A stretch of DNA of 35,735 nt from Actinobacteria bacterium OV450 (GTDB taxonomy: Bacteria; Actinomycetota; Actinomycetes; Streptomycetales; Streptomycetaceae). The stretch's first letter is position 1. Each line of letters starts with the position of its first letter. The DNA is taken from contig LJCW01000387.1 in the NCBI GenBank assembly GCA_001298555.1, forward strand, positions 1-35,735, written 5' to 3'. The notes under the pieces were generated by a model. That model made no database searches and was not told where the DNA came from. It saw only the letters and a list, made by a program, of their open reading frames with translations. The translations under genes were made by a program, and so were the position numbers. Below are positions 1-7,588 of this stretch, in pieces.

Positions 1-921
1 AACGGGGGGCTGCCCCCGGGGTTCCGGCCCGGGCGCGCGGAGCGGCCCGGGCCCAACGGGGGGGGTGGGGGGGGGGCGCAGACCGACGACCGCCGTTACC
101 GCCGGCGCCGCGGCGCGGGCGCCGGCGCGGAGCGGCGGGCGGACTTCACCCGGGGCGTCGCGATCACCTCGTCCGTGCACCCCGACGCCGACACCCACAT
201 CGAGCCCGTCCGGTACGGCAAGGGCTCCAACGCCATGGGGTTCATGACCGTCCTGCAGGTCCCGTACGCGAAGAACCGGGTACGGGCCTGGTTCGCCCGG
301 ACGGCGAAGCACCCGGTGCAGCTGGCCCGCTCGCTCTCCAACCGGCGCTGGTCTGAGCGGACGATCATCGGGCTGGTCATGCAGTCGCTGGACAACTCGC
401 TGACGACGTACCGCAAGCCCGGCGGCCTCGGCAAGGGCCTGCTCACCGCCCGCCAGGGGCACGGCGCCCCGAACCCGGTGCAGATCAAGGAGGCCACCGA
501 GGCGGCGACCCTGCTGGCCGAGGAGATCAACGGGTTCGCCGGCAGCAACATCGGCGAGCTGATGGGCACCCCGCTGACCGCGCACTTCCTCGGCGGCTGC
601 CCGATCGGCGCCTCGGCGGAGCAGGGCGTGGTGGACCCGTACCACCGGCTGTACGGGCACCCGGGCATCTCGGTGGTCGACGGTTCGGCGGTCTCCGCGA
701 ACCTCGGGGTGAACCCGTCACTGACGATCACGGCGCAGGCCGAGCGGGCGATGTCGTACTGGCCGAACAAGGGCGAGCGGGACCCGCGGCCGGAGCAGGG
801 CGCGGCATACGTACGCCTGGCAGCGGTGGAACCGGCTCGTCCGGCGGTCCCGGAGGAGGCGTTCGGCGCACTGCGGCTGCCGCTGCTGCTGCCGGTGCCG
901 GAGGTTCCGAGGAAGCCGTGA
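1..921 (+). CDS. GMC-type oxidoreductase (cholesterol-oxidase-like), C-terminal part
   Basis: The frame is open from the first base to the TGA at 919-921, so the gene is cut by the window start. From about 139 onward the protein reads like the C-terminal half of an FAD-dependent GMC oxidoreductase: DFTRGVAITSS, then THIEPVRYGKGSNAMG, then the substrate and FAD-closing part with TAHFLGGCPIG and ANLGVNPSLTITAQAERA. The His codon at 583-585 and the Asn codon at 712-714 match the active-site His/Asn pair of the family (known from cholesterol oxidase). Some relatives oxidise sterols; the substrate here is unknown. The N-terminal FAD-binding Rossmann motif is outside the window. The first ~45 codons are Gly/Arg-rich and do not look like this family, so either the assembly is poor there or the gene is damaged. 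A strong hairpin follows the stop. Confidence 0.82.
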   Translation, partial: NGGLPPGFRPGRAERPGPNGGGGGGAQTDDRRYRRRRGAGAGAERRADFTRGVAITSSVHPDADTHIEPVRYGKGSNAMGFMTVLQVPYAKNRVRAWFARTAKHPVQLARSLSNRRWSERTIIGLVMQSLDNSLTTYRKPGGLGKGLLTARQGHGAPNPVQIKEATEAATLLAEEINGFAGSNIGELMGTPLTAHFLGGCPIGASAEQGVVDPYHRLYGHPGISVVDGSAVSANLGVNPSLTITAQAERAMSYWPNKGERDPRPEQGAAYVRLAAVEPARPAVPEEAFGALRLPLLLPVPEVPRKP

Positions 922-938
922 CCGCGTCGGACGTGTAC

Positions 939-985
939 CGGCGGCGGGTTCTGCGCTCCCCCTCCGAGCGCAGAACCCGCCGCCG
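939..985 (+). terminator. 20-bp stem terminator after the GMC oxidoreductase
   Basis: The arms 939-958 and 966-985 are perfect reverse complements (20 bp) around a 7-base C-rich loop, starting 18 bases after the stop codon. There is no T run, which is common for Streptomyces terminators. Confidence 0.85.
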
Positions 986-1023
986 TGTACCTAAGTGACA
1001 GGCGATCAGTCCGGATGGTTGCA

Positions 1024-1039
1024 TGTGACGCCCGTCACC
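1024..1039 (+). promoter_or_regulatory. Crp-like palindrome upstream of the sortase substrate
   Basis: TGTGA (1024-1028), six bases, then TCACC (1035-1039). This fits the Crp core TGTGA-N6-TCACA except for the last base, and fits GTG-N6-GNCAC, the consensus reported for Streptomyces Crp. It lies 46 bases before the start codon of the next gene. Operator function is inferred. Confidence 0.45.
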
Positions 1040-1085
1040 CCTTCAAGGGGGCAACTGTGACCCTCCTTCGGCGGTCTCGATCTTC

Positions 1086-2759
1086 ATGGACAAGCGCATC
1101 TCCCTTATGGCGGCTGCGGGGTTGGCGACGCTGAGCCTCGGCGCAGCCGCCCCCGCGCTCGCCGCGGAACCCGCAATTCCCCTCAGCGGGCCCTCCGCCC
1201 AGGTGCTCCAGCCCTACCCGGACTCGGGCACCTCGAAGGAGCGGAGCCTCCGCTACGACCTCGACCACACCGGAACCGGCACCGGCTTCCCCGGCGAGCT
1301 CACCGTCACCGTCGACCTGACCAAGGTGGCCGGACTGGCGTCGGTGCGGCTCGACCCGGCCAAGCCGCGGCCGAACTGCACGACCAGCGCCACCGCGATC
1401 GTCTGCAAGCAGCAGGGCCTGTCCGCCGTGCCCGGTGGCAACGGCATCGACCTGCTCGTCTCCGCCGCCCAGGGCGGCAAGAACGGCGCGAGCGGTGAGA
1501 TCACGGTCAAGGGCGCGGTGGCCGGGGCGAGCGTCACGCCCGTCACCACCAAGGTCACCCTCGGCGGCCCCGACCTGCACGTGGGCGAGGTCAGGCCCAA
1601 GGCGGAGGTGACCGCCGGAGAGCAGCAGGACCTTCCGCTCGCCTTCGCGAACCGGGGCACCCTGCCCGCCAGGTCGGTGGCGCTGGAGCTGGACGCCACG
1701 GCCGGCCTGGAGCCGGTGGAGACGTACGACAACTGCACCCGCCAGGACCGCGGCGGCGCGGGCGCCACCACGGTGTGCCTCGTCGAGGGCGAGTTCCTGC
1801 CGGGCGAGTCGTACCAGCTGTCGCCCGACTCCCCGCTGCACCTCAAGACGACCGAGCGGGCCTACCGGGACTCGCTGCGCTACGGGGTCGTCCCCGACCC
1901 GGCGCCGGCCCAGGGCGCCCCCGCCGCCAAGACGGCCACCGGCAAGAGGCTGGTGCTGGTCAAGGCGTCGGCGGCCGTAACCGTCACGGACTCCCACCTG
2001 GCCCCCGGCGCGGCCCGGACCGGGAACACCGACCTGAACCCGGACGACAACCAGCGCGCGTTCGACGTCACCGCCAAGGGCGCCACGGCCGACTTCGAGG
2101 CCGTCACCGCCTCGCCCGCCGGCAAGGAGGGCGACACGGTCACGGCCGAGCTCGGCTTCCGCAACAAGGGCCCGGCCGTGATCGACTACGTGCGGTCGGG
2201 CCAGAGCGCGGCCCGCACCGACATCGTGATGCCGGCCGGGGTCCGGGTCACCGACGTGCCGCGCGGCTGCCGCGCGGTCAACGCGGACGGCAGCGACCGC
2301 AGGGAGCAGCTGGGCGCGCCGCGCTACTTCTGCGACGGCGGGCCCCTCGCGGACGTGAGTGCCCCGTACACCCACACGTTCGGCCTGAAGATCGAGAAGG
2401 CGGTCGCGGGCGCCAAGGGCTCCGTCACCGTCGGCGAGCCGGCCGCGGCCGGCACCAGGCTGCACGCCATCGACCCGGTCGCGGGCAACAACACGGCCGC
2501 GTTCACAGTGGACGTCAAGGCCGGCGCGAGCGCGAGCCCGTCCGCCTCGGCCTCCACCTCGCCGTCCCCGTCGGCCTCGGTCTCGGCGTCGGTCTCGGCG
2601 AGCGCGTCCTCGTCCGTCTCCGCCGCCGGCGGCGCGAGCGGCAACCTCGCTTCGACCGGCAGCCCGGTCGGCCCGATCGCGCTGGGCGCGCTGGGCGCCG
2701 TGGCCGCCGGCGGTGCGCTGTACGCCGGGGCGCGCCGCCGCTCCGGCAGGCACGCGTAG
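1086..2759 (+). CDS. cell-wall-anchored surface protein with LAxTG sortase signal
   Basis: A 557-residue secreted protein. A Sec signal peptide (residues 1-26, MDKRIS then a hydrophobic stretch ending ALAAEP) is followed by an extracellular part of about 450 residues, probably beta-sandwich repeats of the DUF11/CARDB sort; phrases such as VTVDLT, VTLGGPDL and AELGFRNKGP recur. Then comes a Ser/Ala/Pro-rich stalk (about 478-518), the sorting signal LASTG (521-525), a hydrophobic helix and a basic tail (RRRSGRHA). LAxTG is the signal used by class E sortases of high-GC actinomycetes, so the protein is predicted to be linked to peptidoglycan. The ATG at 1086 has no good Shine-Dalgarno, but it is the only start that puts a clean signal peptide at the N terminus. 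The binding partner is unknown. Flanked by terminators on both sides, so probably monocistronic. Confidence 0.85.
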   Translation: MDKRISLMAAAGLATLSLGAAAPALAAEPAIPLSGPSAQVLQPYPDSGTSKERSLRYDLDHTGTGTGFPGELTVTVDLTKVAGLASVRLDPAKPRPNCTTSATAIVCKQQGLSAVPGGNGIDLLVSAAQGGKNGASGEITVKGAVAGASVTPVTTKVTLGGPDLHVGEVRPKAEVTAGEQQDLPLAFANRGTLPARSVALELDATAGLEPVETYDNCTRQDRGGAGATTVCLVEGEFLPGESYQLSPDSPLHLKTTERAYRDSLRYGVVPDPAPAQGAPAAKTATGKRLVLVKASAAVTVTDSHLAPGAARTGNTDLNPDDNQRAFDVTAKGATADFEAVTASPAGKEGDTVTAELGFRNKGPAVIDYVRSGQSAARTDIVMPAGVRVTDVPRGCRAVNADGSDRREQLGAPRYFCDGGPLADVSAPYTHTFGLKIEKAVAGAKGSVTVGEPAAAGTRLHAIDPVAGNNTAAFTVDVKAGASASPSASASTSPSPSASVSASVSASASSSVSAAGGASGNLASTGSPVGPIALGALGAVAAGGALYAGARRRSGRHA

Positions 2760-2775
2760 CCGTACGGAGCCAAGA

Positions 2776-2816
2776 ACGGCCGGCCGGGGGCGTCCCCCTG
2801 GCCGGCCGTCCTTTTC
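2776..2816 (+). terminator. Rho-independent-type terminator after the surface protein
   Basis: The left arm 2776-2790 (ACGGCCGGCC plus five G) pairs with 2794-2809 (five C, one bulged T, GGCCGGCCGT), loop CGT. It is followed by CCTTTTC, one of the few T runs in the window. The rest of the gap to 3018 shows no gene. Confidence 0.88.
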
Positions 2817-3018
2817 TGGGTGACCGGGCTGCTGTCCCCTGCCGTCCGGTCACGCGAAGGAGCGAGGTCCCACGACGCACGTTCCGGAGGGCCGTGCGTC
2901 TCATCGCTCCTGCGGAGCCACGCGTGGTGCTGCGGTCCCGCGCCTGGCTGACGCGGCCATCCACACCAACGAAGACCGCCGGGGCCGGTCACGGGCCCGG
3001 ACGAGTGACGAACGGGCG

Positions 3019-3279
3019 TCAGACGCGGCCGCGGCACAGCTCCAGCAGGGTCATGGCGAGGGTGGTCCCGGGCTTCCCCAGTGCGTCGCTCCAGTGCGCG
3101 AGCACCTCCATCTCGCGCGAGAGGTGCACGCGGCGGCCGCCCGAGGCGATCCTGGCCTCCTGGATGACGGTGGAGACGGCCATCCGCTCCTGGATCAGGC
3201 CGATGATCCGGTCGTCGATGGCGTCGATGCGCTCGCGGGACTCGGCGATCAGCTGCGCGGGGGTGGTGGTCACGGTCAT
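3019..3279 (-). CDS. chorismate mutase, small AroQ type
   Basis: An 86-residue all-helical protein matching the monofunctional AroQ chorismate mutase domain in length and pattern. It would convert chorismate to prephenate in the cytoplasm, the first step toward Phe and Tyr. Visible family features are the N-terminal RERIDAID segment (Arg17), ERMAVS (Arg32), a basic residue where AroQ has its catalytic Lys (Arg43), and SREMEVL, matching the conserved Arg-Glu pair (55-56). The C-terminal helix ends quickly after LLELCRGRV, so the glutamine that closes the site in E. coli is not evident. The ATG at 3279 has an AGGAG eight bases upstream. A small leader ORF and a stable hairpin lie between its promoter and start codon, suggesting attenuation. 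guaA is divergent from it. Confidence 0.88.
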   Translation of the reverse strand: MTVTTTPAQLIAESRERIDAIDDRIIGLIQERMAVSTVIQEARIASGGRRVHLSREMEVLAHWSDALGKPGTTLAMTLLELCRGRV

Positions 3280-3319
3280 GTTCTTACTCCTGTGGGTCGT
3301 GCCGGCAGGAGCGGAAACG

Positions 3320-3357
3320 CCAGAGCGCCCCGGTCCTGTCGGACCGGGGCGCTCTGG
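3320..3357 (-). terminator. attenuator-like hairpin in the chorismate mutase leader
   Basis: A perfect 17-bp stem (3320-3336 with 3341-3357) with a 4-base loop lies between the leader peptide stop (3381) and the chorismate mutase start (3279). CCGGTCC in its 5' arm (minus strand) also occurs inside the leader ORF (plus 3402-3408), so the leader could compete for the 3' arm as an antiterminator. There is no clear U run, so it may act as a terminator or a translational block. Function is inferred. Confidence 0.6.
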
Positions 3358-3380
3358 GAAGTCAGCGGCTCAGGCGAGCA

Positions 3381-3449
3381 TCACGAGGACCCATGGCGAC
3401 CGGACCGGCCGGTGCCATAGGTAAAGAGGAAGCTCAGCTGCTTGCGCAT
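3381..3449 (-). CDS. putative leader peptide of chorismate mutase (22 codons)
   Basis: A short minus-strand ORF upstream of chorismate mutase: MRKQLSFLFTYG followed by a Gly/Arg/Ser tail, ending in TGA. It has Phe, Phe and Tyr codons close together, which are the end products of the pathway started by the downstream enzyme. The ATG lies seven bases after a CATAAT -10 element, so the transcript is probably leaderless at this ATG. A stable hairpin follows the stop by 23 bases. This layout (leader peptide with regulatory codons, hairpin, biosynthetic gene) matches ribosome-mediated attenuation as known for pheA and trp leaders. Only three aromatic codons are present, so the case is suggestive. 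Confidence 0.5.
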   Translation of the reverse strand: MRKQLSFLFTYGTGRSGRHGSS

Positions 3450-3456
3450 GGTGTGG

Positions 3457-3486
3457 ATTATGGCCGCACACCGTCTCCCGGACCAA
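3457..3486 (-). promoter_or_regulatory. promoter of the chorismate mutase leader
   Basis: On the minus strand, TTGGTC (3481-3486) and CATAAT (3457-3462) are separated by 18 bases, a good match for a housekeeping sigma promoter. The predicted start is near 3449-3450, at the A of the leader ATG. Confidence 0.55.
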
Positions 3487-3612
3487 CCCGGCCCGGATCG
3501 TGAGACGGGCGGGCCGTGCGCGCGACGCGGGGCGTGGTGCCCGAGGGGTCGCGGGGCGTGACGGTGACGTGGGCCTCGGATGGTGCGACAAACCGGGGCC
3601 CGGCGCCACCGG

Positions 3613-3649
3613 TAGAATCGACAAAACAGCCACCTCTTCCGCCGGAAGG
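3613..3649 (+). promoter_or_regulatory. guaA -10 element and ribosome binding site
   Basis: TAGAAT (3613-3618) is a plausible -10; no good -35 is visible at normal spacing. GGAAGG (3644-3649) sits seven bases before the GTG at 3657 and decides that start over the upstream in-frame ATG at 3516, which lies before the -10. Confidence 0.45.
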
Positions 3650-3656
3650 CCGTCCC

Positions 3657-5249
3657 GTGCCAGAAGCACCCTCCGCCGCCCACGACAGCGCCCCGGACAC
3701 GGTTCTCGTCGTCGATTTCGGCGCCCAGTACGCCCAGCTCATCGCCCGCCGCGTCCGCGAGGCACGGGTCTACAGCGAGATCGTGCCCAGCACGATGCCC
3801 GTGGCCGAGATGCTCGCCAAGGACCCCAAGGCGATCATCCTCTCCGGCGGCCCGTCGTCCGTCTACGAAGAGGGCGCCCCGCGCCTGGACGACGCCCGCG
3901 GCCTCTTCGAGGCCGGGATCCCCGTCTTCGGCATGTGCTACGGCTTCCAGCTGATGGCGGTCACCCTCGGCGGCACCGTCGACAACACCGGCGCCCGTGA
4001 GTACGGCCGTACGCCGCTCGCCGTCTCCAAGGCCGGCTCCACGCTCTTCGAGGGCACCCCCGAGAACCAGTCGGTGTGGATGTCCCACGGTGACGCCTGC
4101 TCCGCCGCGCCCGAGGGCTTCACCGTCACCGCGTCGACGAACGTCGTCCCGGTCGCGGCCTTCGAGAACGACGAGAAGAAGCTGTACGGCGTGCAGTACC
4201 ACCCCGAGGTCATGCACTCCACGCACGGCCAGCAGGTGCTGGAGCACTTCCTCTACCGCGGCGCCGGCCTGGAGCCCACCTGGACCACCGGCAACATCGT
4301 CGAGGAGCAGGTCGCGGCCATCCGCGCGCAGGTCGGCGACAAGCGCGCCATCTGCGGCCTCTCCGGCGGCGTGGACTCCGCGGTCGCCGCGGCCCTCGTC
4401 CAGAAGGCCATCGGCTCCCAGCTCACCTGCGTGTACGTCGACCACGGCCTGATGCGCAAGGGCGAGACCGAGCAGGTCGAGAAGGACTTCGTCGCCGCCA
4501 CCGGCGTGCAGCTGAAGGTCGTCGACGCCCAGGAGCGCTTCCTGAACGCGCTCGCCGGCGTCTCCGACCCGGAGACCAAGCGGAAGATCATCGGCCGCGA
4601 GTTCATCCGCGTCTTCGAGCAGGCCCAGCTGGAGATCCTCCAGGAGGACGGCCCCGCGGTCGCCTTCCTCGTGCAGGGCACCCTGTACCCGGACGTCGTA
4701 GAGTCCGGCGGCGGCACCGGCACCGCCAACATCAAGTCCCACCACAACGTGGGCGGCCTCCCCGACGACATCGAGTTCGAGCTCGTCGAGCCGCTGCGCC
4801 AGCTGTTCAAGGACGAGGTCCGGATGGTCGGCCAGGAGCTCGGCCTGCCCGACGAGATCGTCCAGCGCCAGCCCTTCCCCGGCCCGGGCCTCGGCATCCG
4901 CATCGTCGGCGAGGTCACCAAGGAGCGCCTGGACCTGCTCCGCGAGGCCGACGCCATCGCCCGCCACGAGCTGACCGCGGCCGGCCTCGACCGCGAGATC
5001 TGGCAGTGCCCGGTCGTCCTGCTCGCGGACGTCCGCAGCGTCGGCGTCCAGGGCGACGGCCGCACCTACGGCCACCCGATCGTGCTGCGCCCCGTCTCCT
5101 CCGAGGACGCCATGACCGCGGACTGGACGCGCATGCCGTACGAGGTGCTCGCGCGGATCTCCACCCGCATCACCAACGAGGTCCCCGACGTGAACCGCGT
5201 CGTCCTCGACTGCACGAGCAAGCCCCCGGGCACCATCGAGTGGGAGTAG
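3657..5249 (+). CDS. guaA: GMP synthase (glutamine-hydrolysing)
   Basis: Converts XMP, ATP and glutamine to GMP, the last step of guanine nucleotide synthesis, in the cytoplasm. The protein is 530 residues with the GTG start, close to the usual Streptomyces length. The class I glutamine amidotransferase domain comes first: DFGAQYAQLIARR near the N terminus, nucleophile Cys94 in GMCYGFQ, and His182 and Glu184 in QYHPEV. The ATP pyrophosphatase domain follows with the PP-loop SGGVDS (236-241), and the C-terminal dimerisation domain ends SKPPGTIEWE, the family's hallmark terminus. A longer reading from 3516 is rejected because the GGAAGG site and conserved start support 3657. The gene is divergent from chorismate mutase and closed by a hairpin, so it is probably a single-gene transcript. 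No guanine or PRPP riboswitch is visible in the short leader. Confidence 0.97.
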   Translation: MPEAPSAAHDSAPDTVLVVDFGAQYAQLIARRVREARVYSEIVPSTMPVAEMLAKDPKAIILSGGPSSVYEEGAPRLDDARGLFEAGIPVFGMCYGFQLMAVTLGGTVDNTGAREYGRTPLAVSKAGSTLFEGTPENQSVWMSHGDACSAAPEGFTVTASTNVVPVAAFENDEKKLYGVQYHPEVMHSTHGQQVLEHFLYRGAGLEPTWTTGNIVEEQVAAIRAQVGDKRAICGLSGGVDSAVAAALVQKAIGSQLTCVYVDHGLMRKGETEQVEKDFVAATGVQLKVVDAQERFLNALAGVSDPETKRKIIGREFIRVFEQAQLEILQEDGPAVAFLVQGTLYPDVVESGGGTGTANIKSHHNVGGLPDDIEFELVEPLRQLFKDEVRMVGQELGLPDEIVQRQPFPGPGLGIRIVGEVTKERLDLLREADAIARHELTAAGLDREIWQCPVVLLADVRSVGVQGDGRTYGHPIVLRPVSSEDAMTADWTRMPYEVLARISTRITNEVPDVNRVVLDCTSKPPGTIEWE

Positions 5250-5268
5250 TCCCCACCCCCGCCCGTGA

Positions 5269-5304
5269 CGAAGCCGCCGTTCCCGCAGGGGAGCGGCGGC
5301 TTCG
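5269..5304 (+). terminator. hairpin terminator after guaA
   Basis: CGAAGCCGCC (5269-5278) pairs with GGCGGCTTCG (5295-5304), and the stem continues inward through one G-T pair to a 4-base loop at 5285-5288, about 16 bp in all, starting 20 bases after the guaA stop. Confidence 0.8.
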
Positions 5305-5367
5305 CCGCATGTATGGCCACTTCGCGCGGCCGCCGGTACCTTGCGCCGCGACCCGAAGGAGGCGGTC

Positions 5368-6165
5368 ATGCCGGATCAGCCCGCGCCCATGCCCGCACCG
5401 GTGCCCGCGCGCACGCCCGGATCCCCCGCCGTACCGGTGGACCGGCTGCGGTTCGCGCTGCCGCCCGTCCACACCGACCCGGCGGAGGAGCGCGCGTACC
5501 GCAAGGCGCGGCTCGCCGGGGCACTTCGGCTGTTCGGCCGCCTCGGGTACGAGGACGGGGTCGCCGGGCACATCACGGTGCGGGACCCGGAGTTCGCGGA
5601 CTGCCACTGGGTGAACCCGTTCGGGCTGGCCCTGTCCGCACTCGGCGCCGACGACCTGCTGCTCGTCGACGGGGACGGGCGTGTGCACCGGGGCGCGCAC
5701 CGGGTCAACGAGCTGGCCTTCGCCGTGCACGCCGCCGTGCACCGCGCCCGCCCCGACGCGGTGGCGGTGGTGCACACGCACGCCCCGTACGGCAGGGCGC
5801 TGGCCGCCCTCGGCGAACTGCTCGCCCCGCTCACCGAGGAGGCCTGCGCCTTCTACGAGGACCACGCGCTCCTGGACGGCTTCGCCGGGGCGGCGGACGC
5901 CGGCCGGATCGCCCGCGCCCTCGGCCCGTACAAGGCGCTCGTCCTGCGCAACCGCGGGCTGCTGACGGTCGGGGACTCCGTGGACGCGGCGGCCTGGTGG
6001 TTCATCGCGGCGGAACGCGCCGCGCAGGTGCAGCTGATCGCCCGGGCCGCCGGAAAGCCGGTGCCGATCGAGCACCGCAGCGCGCTCGCCGCGCGGGAGC
6101 GTTTCGGCACCGACCTCGCCGCCTGGGTCAGCTACCAGCCCCTGTGGCAGACCGTCGCCCCCTGA
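5368..6165 (+). CDS. class II aldolase/adducin-family protein lacking one zinc ligand
   Basis: A 265-residue cytoplasmic protein of the class II aldolase/adducin fold (fuculose-phosphate aldolase, ribulose-phosphate epimerase relatives). The ATG at 5368 has AAGGAGG five bases upstream; an in-frame start at 5341 would precede that site. Family marks are GHITVRDPE, NPFG, the catalytic Glu115 in NELAF, and the zinc pair His136 and His138 in VVHTHAPYG. The third zinc ligand normally sits in a conserved RNHGLL motif; here the codon at 5953-5955 is CGC, giving RNRGLL with Arg196. The enzyme may therefore bind zinc weakly or not at all, or use another residue. Substrate is unknown. It stands alone between guaA and an unrelated membrane protein gene. 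Confidence 0.85.
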   Translation: MPDQPAPMPAPVPARTPGSPAVPVDRLRFALPPVHTDPAEERAYRKARLAGALRLFGRLGYEDGVAGHITVRDPEFADCHWVNPFGLALSALGADDLLLVDGDGRVHRGAHRVNELAFAVHAAVHRARPDAVAVVHTHAPYGRALAALGELLAPLTEEACAFYEDHALLDGFAGAADAGRIARALGPYKALVLRNRGLLTVGDSVDAAAWWFIAAERAAQVQLIARAAGKPVPIEHRSALAARERFGTDLAAWVSYQPLWQTVAP

Positions 6166-6303
6166 CGGGACTGGGCCGGGCGGGTGACGTCAACATCATG
6201 AACGGTTAATCACCTGCTCTGACATCGGGCGCAATCCGGAGCACTGCCGCAGTGGTGCACAATTCGCTGGCATTGCACCGTAGTTCAGAGAGGCGGCACG
6301 CAC

Positions 6304-7569
6304 GTGGCTGTCCAAGAGATGTCCCGAAGCACCCACGGCGGCGCCTGCACCTGCGACGACTGCCCGCACGGCGCCCAGGAGGGGCACCGGCGCGCGGTCG
6401 CCGCGTTCACCGAGAAGCGCGACGAGTTCGCCGCCGGCCAGGGGCTGCCGGCCGCGGTGGCCCGGTCCGCCGGAGCGTCCCGGCAGTGGGTCTCCGACGA
6501 ACTGACCCTGTCCGCCCGCACGGTCGCCGACCGGAGCCGGGAGGCCGGCAACTCCTGGCTGTACCTGTTCTCCCGACGGGCCGTGCTCGCCGTGTGGATC
6601 GCCGCCGGGGTGCTGCTGGTGGTCCAGGTCGGTACCGCGCTCGGCACCGGCTGGTCCACGGCGCGCACCGCCGGGCTGCTCGCCGCGGTGGTCCTGGCCG
6701 GGCTGCTCACGGTCGCCGCCCGTGCCCAGTCGGTGCGCGGCGGGCTGCTCGCCCCGCTGGTCGGGGAGGACAACCGGCTGTCCACCTCGAAGGCGGTGCC
6801 GTGCGCGTGGGTGGTGCTGACGGCGTTCGCCGCCCTGCTGCCGGCGCTGCGGCTGGCGGCCTCCCGGCCCGGCCCGGAGCGCCAGGCCCTGTACGCGGGA
6901 CTGGCGCTGGGACGGGCGCTGCCGCTGCTGGCGGTGGTCGCCCTGACCTCGGCCGTGGCGGTGCTGGTGCGCCGCGTGGTCACCGTACGGATCATGGGCC
7001 AGCGGCTGCAGAAACTGCCGGCGGACCGGCCGCGCGGGGTGGACCTGCTGACGGACGACGCGGGCCGCGGGAGCTTCCCGGACGCCCAGTACGTCCTGGT
7101 CTCCACGGTGGTGCTGGCCTTCGCGGCGGTGTCGATGGCCCGCTTCCCGGACCGGCTGCCGCGGCTGCCGTGGGCGCTGGCCATGCTGGTCGCCCTGTCG
7201 GCGGTGGTGTACCTGGCGGCGAAGTACGCGGAGGTGACCCGCCCGCTGGTGCTGTCCGTGGTCCGCAGACGGGAGCCCGGCGACCTCGACGCGGCGATCC
7301 GGCCCGGCGACGACATCGAGGTCCGCGGCGTGGGCTTCGTGCCGCCGGGGGCGCAGACGCCGGAGATGCTCGCCCGGCTGGTCGTACGCGTCGGGGCGGT
7401 GCACGTCCACGTGCCGCTGGTGCCCGTCGCGGGCGGGTTCACCAACCCCTCTGACTCGGTCCTGACGGTGCCGGTCCCGGCGGAAGTGGAACCCGGGCGC
7501 ATCGAGGTCCAGGTGGTCACCGCCGCAGGAGTGGAATCCAACCGCTGCACCATCGACGTGGCCGAGTGA
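6304..7569 (+). CDS. uncharacterised membrane protein with N-terminal CxCxxCxH motif
   Basis: A 421-residue protein I cannot assign to a named family. The N-terminal ~90 residues are soluble and include a compact Cys/His cluster, CTCDDCPH (Cys15, 17, 20, His22), which could bind a metal. Six hydrophobic segments follow at about 95-117, 122-140, 162-180, 198-218, 258-276 and 283-303. The last ~90 residues after RRREPGDLD are predicted beta-rich and soluble, with a sandwich-like pattern (DIEVRGVGFVPP to GRIEVQVVTAAG) like IPT/TIG or immunoglobulin-like domains. The start is a GTG at 6304 preceded by an AGAGAGG stretch; an in-frame ATG at 6319 is an alternative. The next gene (DoxX) starts 19 bases downstream, so the two are probably cotranscribed. 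Confidence 0.75.
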   Translation: MAVQEMSRSTHGGACTCDDCPHGAQEGHRRAVAAFTEKRDEFAAGQGLPAAVARSAGASRQWVSDELTLSARTVADRSREAGNSWLYLFSRRAVLAVWIAAGVLLVVQVGTALGTGWSTARTAGLLAAVVLAGLLTVAARAQSVRGGLLAPLVGEDNRLSTSKAVPCAWVVLTAFAALLPALRLAASRPGPERQALYAGLALGRALPLLAVVALTSAVAVLVRRVVTVRIMGQRLQKLPADRPRGVDLLTDDAGRGSFPDAQYVLVSTVVLAFAAVSMARFPDRLPRLPWALAMLVALSAVVYLAAKYAEVTRPLVLSVVRRREPGDLDAAIRPGDDIEVRGVGFVPPGAQTPEMLARLVVRVGAVHVHVPLVPVAGGFTNPSDSVLTVPVPAEVEPGRIEVQVVTAAGVESNRCTIDVAE

Positions 7570-7588
7570 ACGGGGTACACATGGGGGC

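Noticed and set aside
3381..5369. A 662-codon minus-strand frame opposite guaA
   Set aside because: Leu/Asp/Val/Gly/Ala-biased shadow of guaA. Only its last 22 codons are kept, as the chorismate mutase leader peptide.
6253..6276. GTGCACAAT/CATTGCAC inverted repeat upstream of the membrane protein gene
   Set aside because: The arms need a bulge to align, and the region is short; not distinct enough from chance to call an operator.
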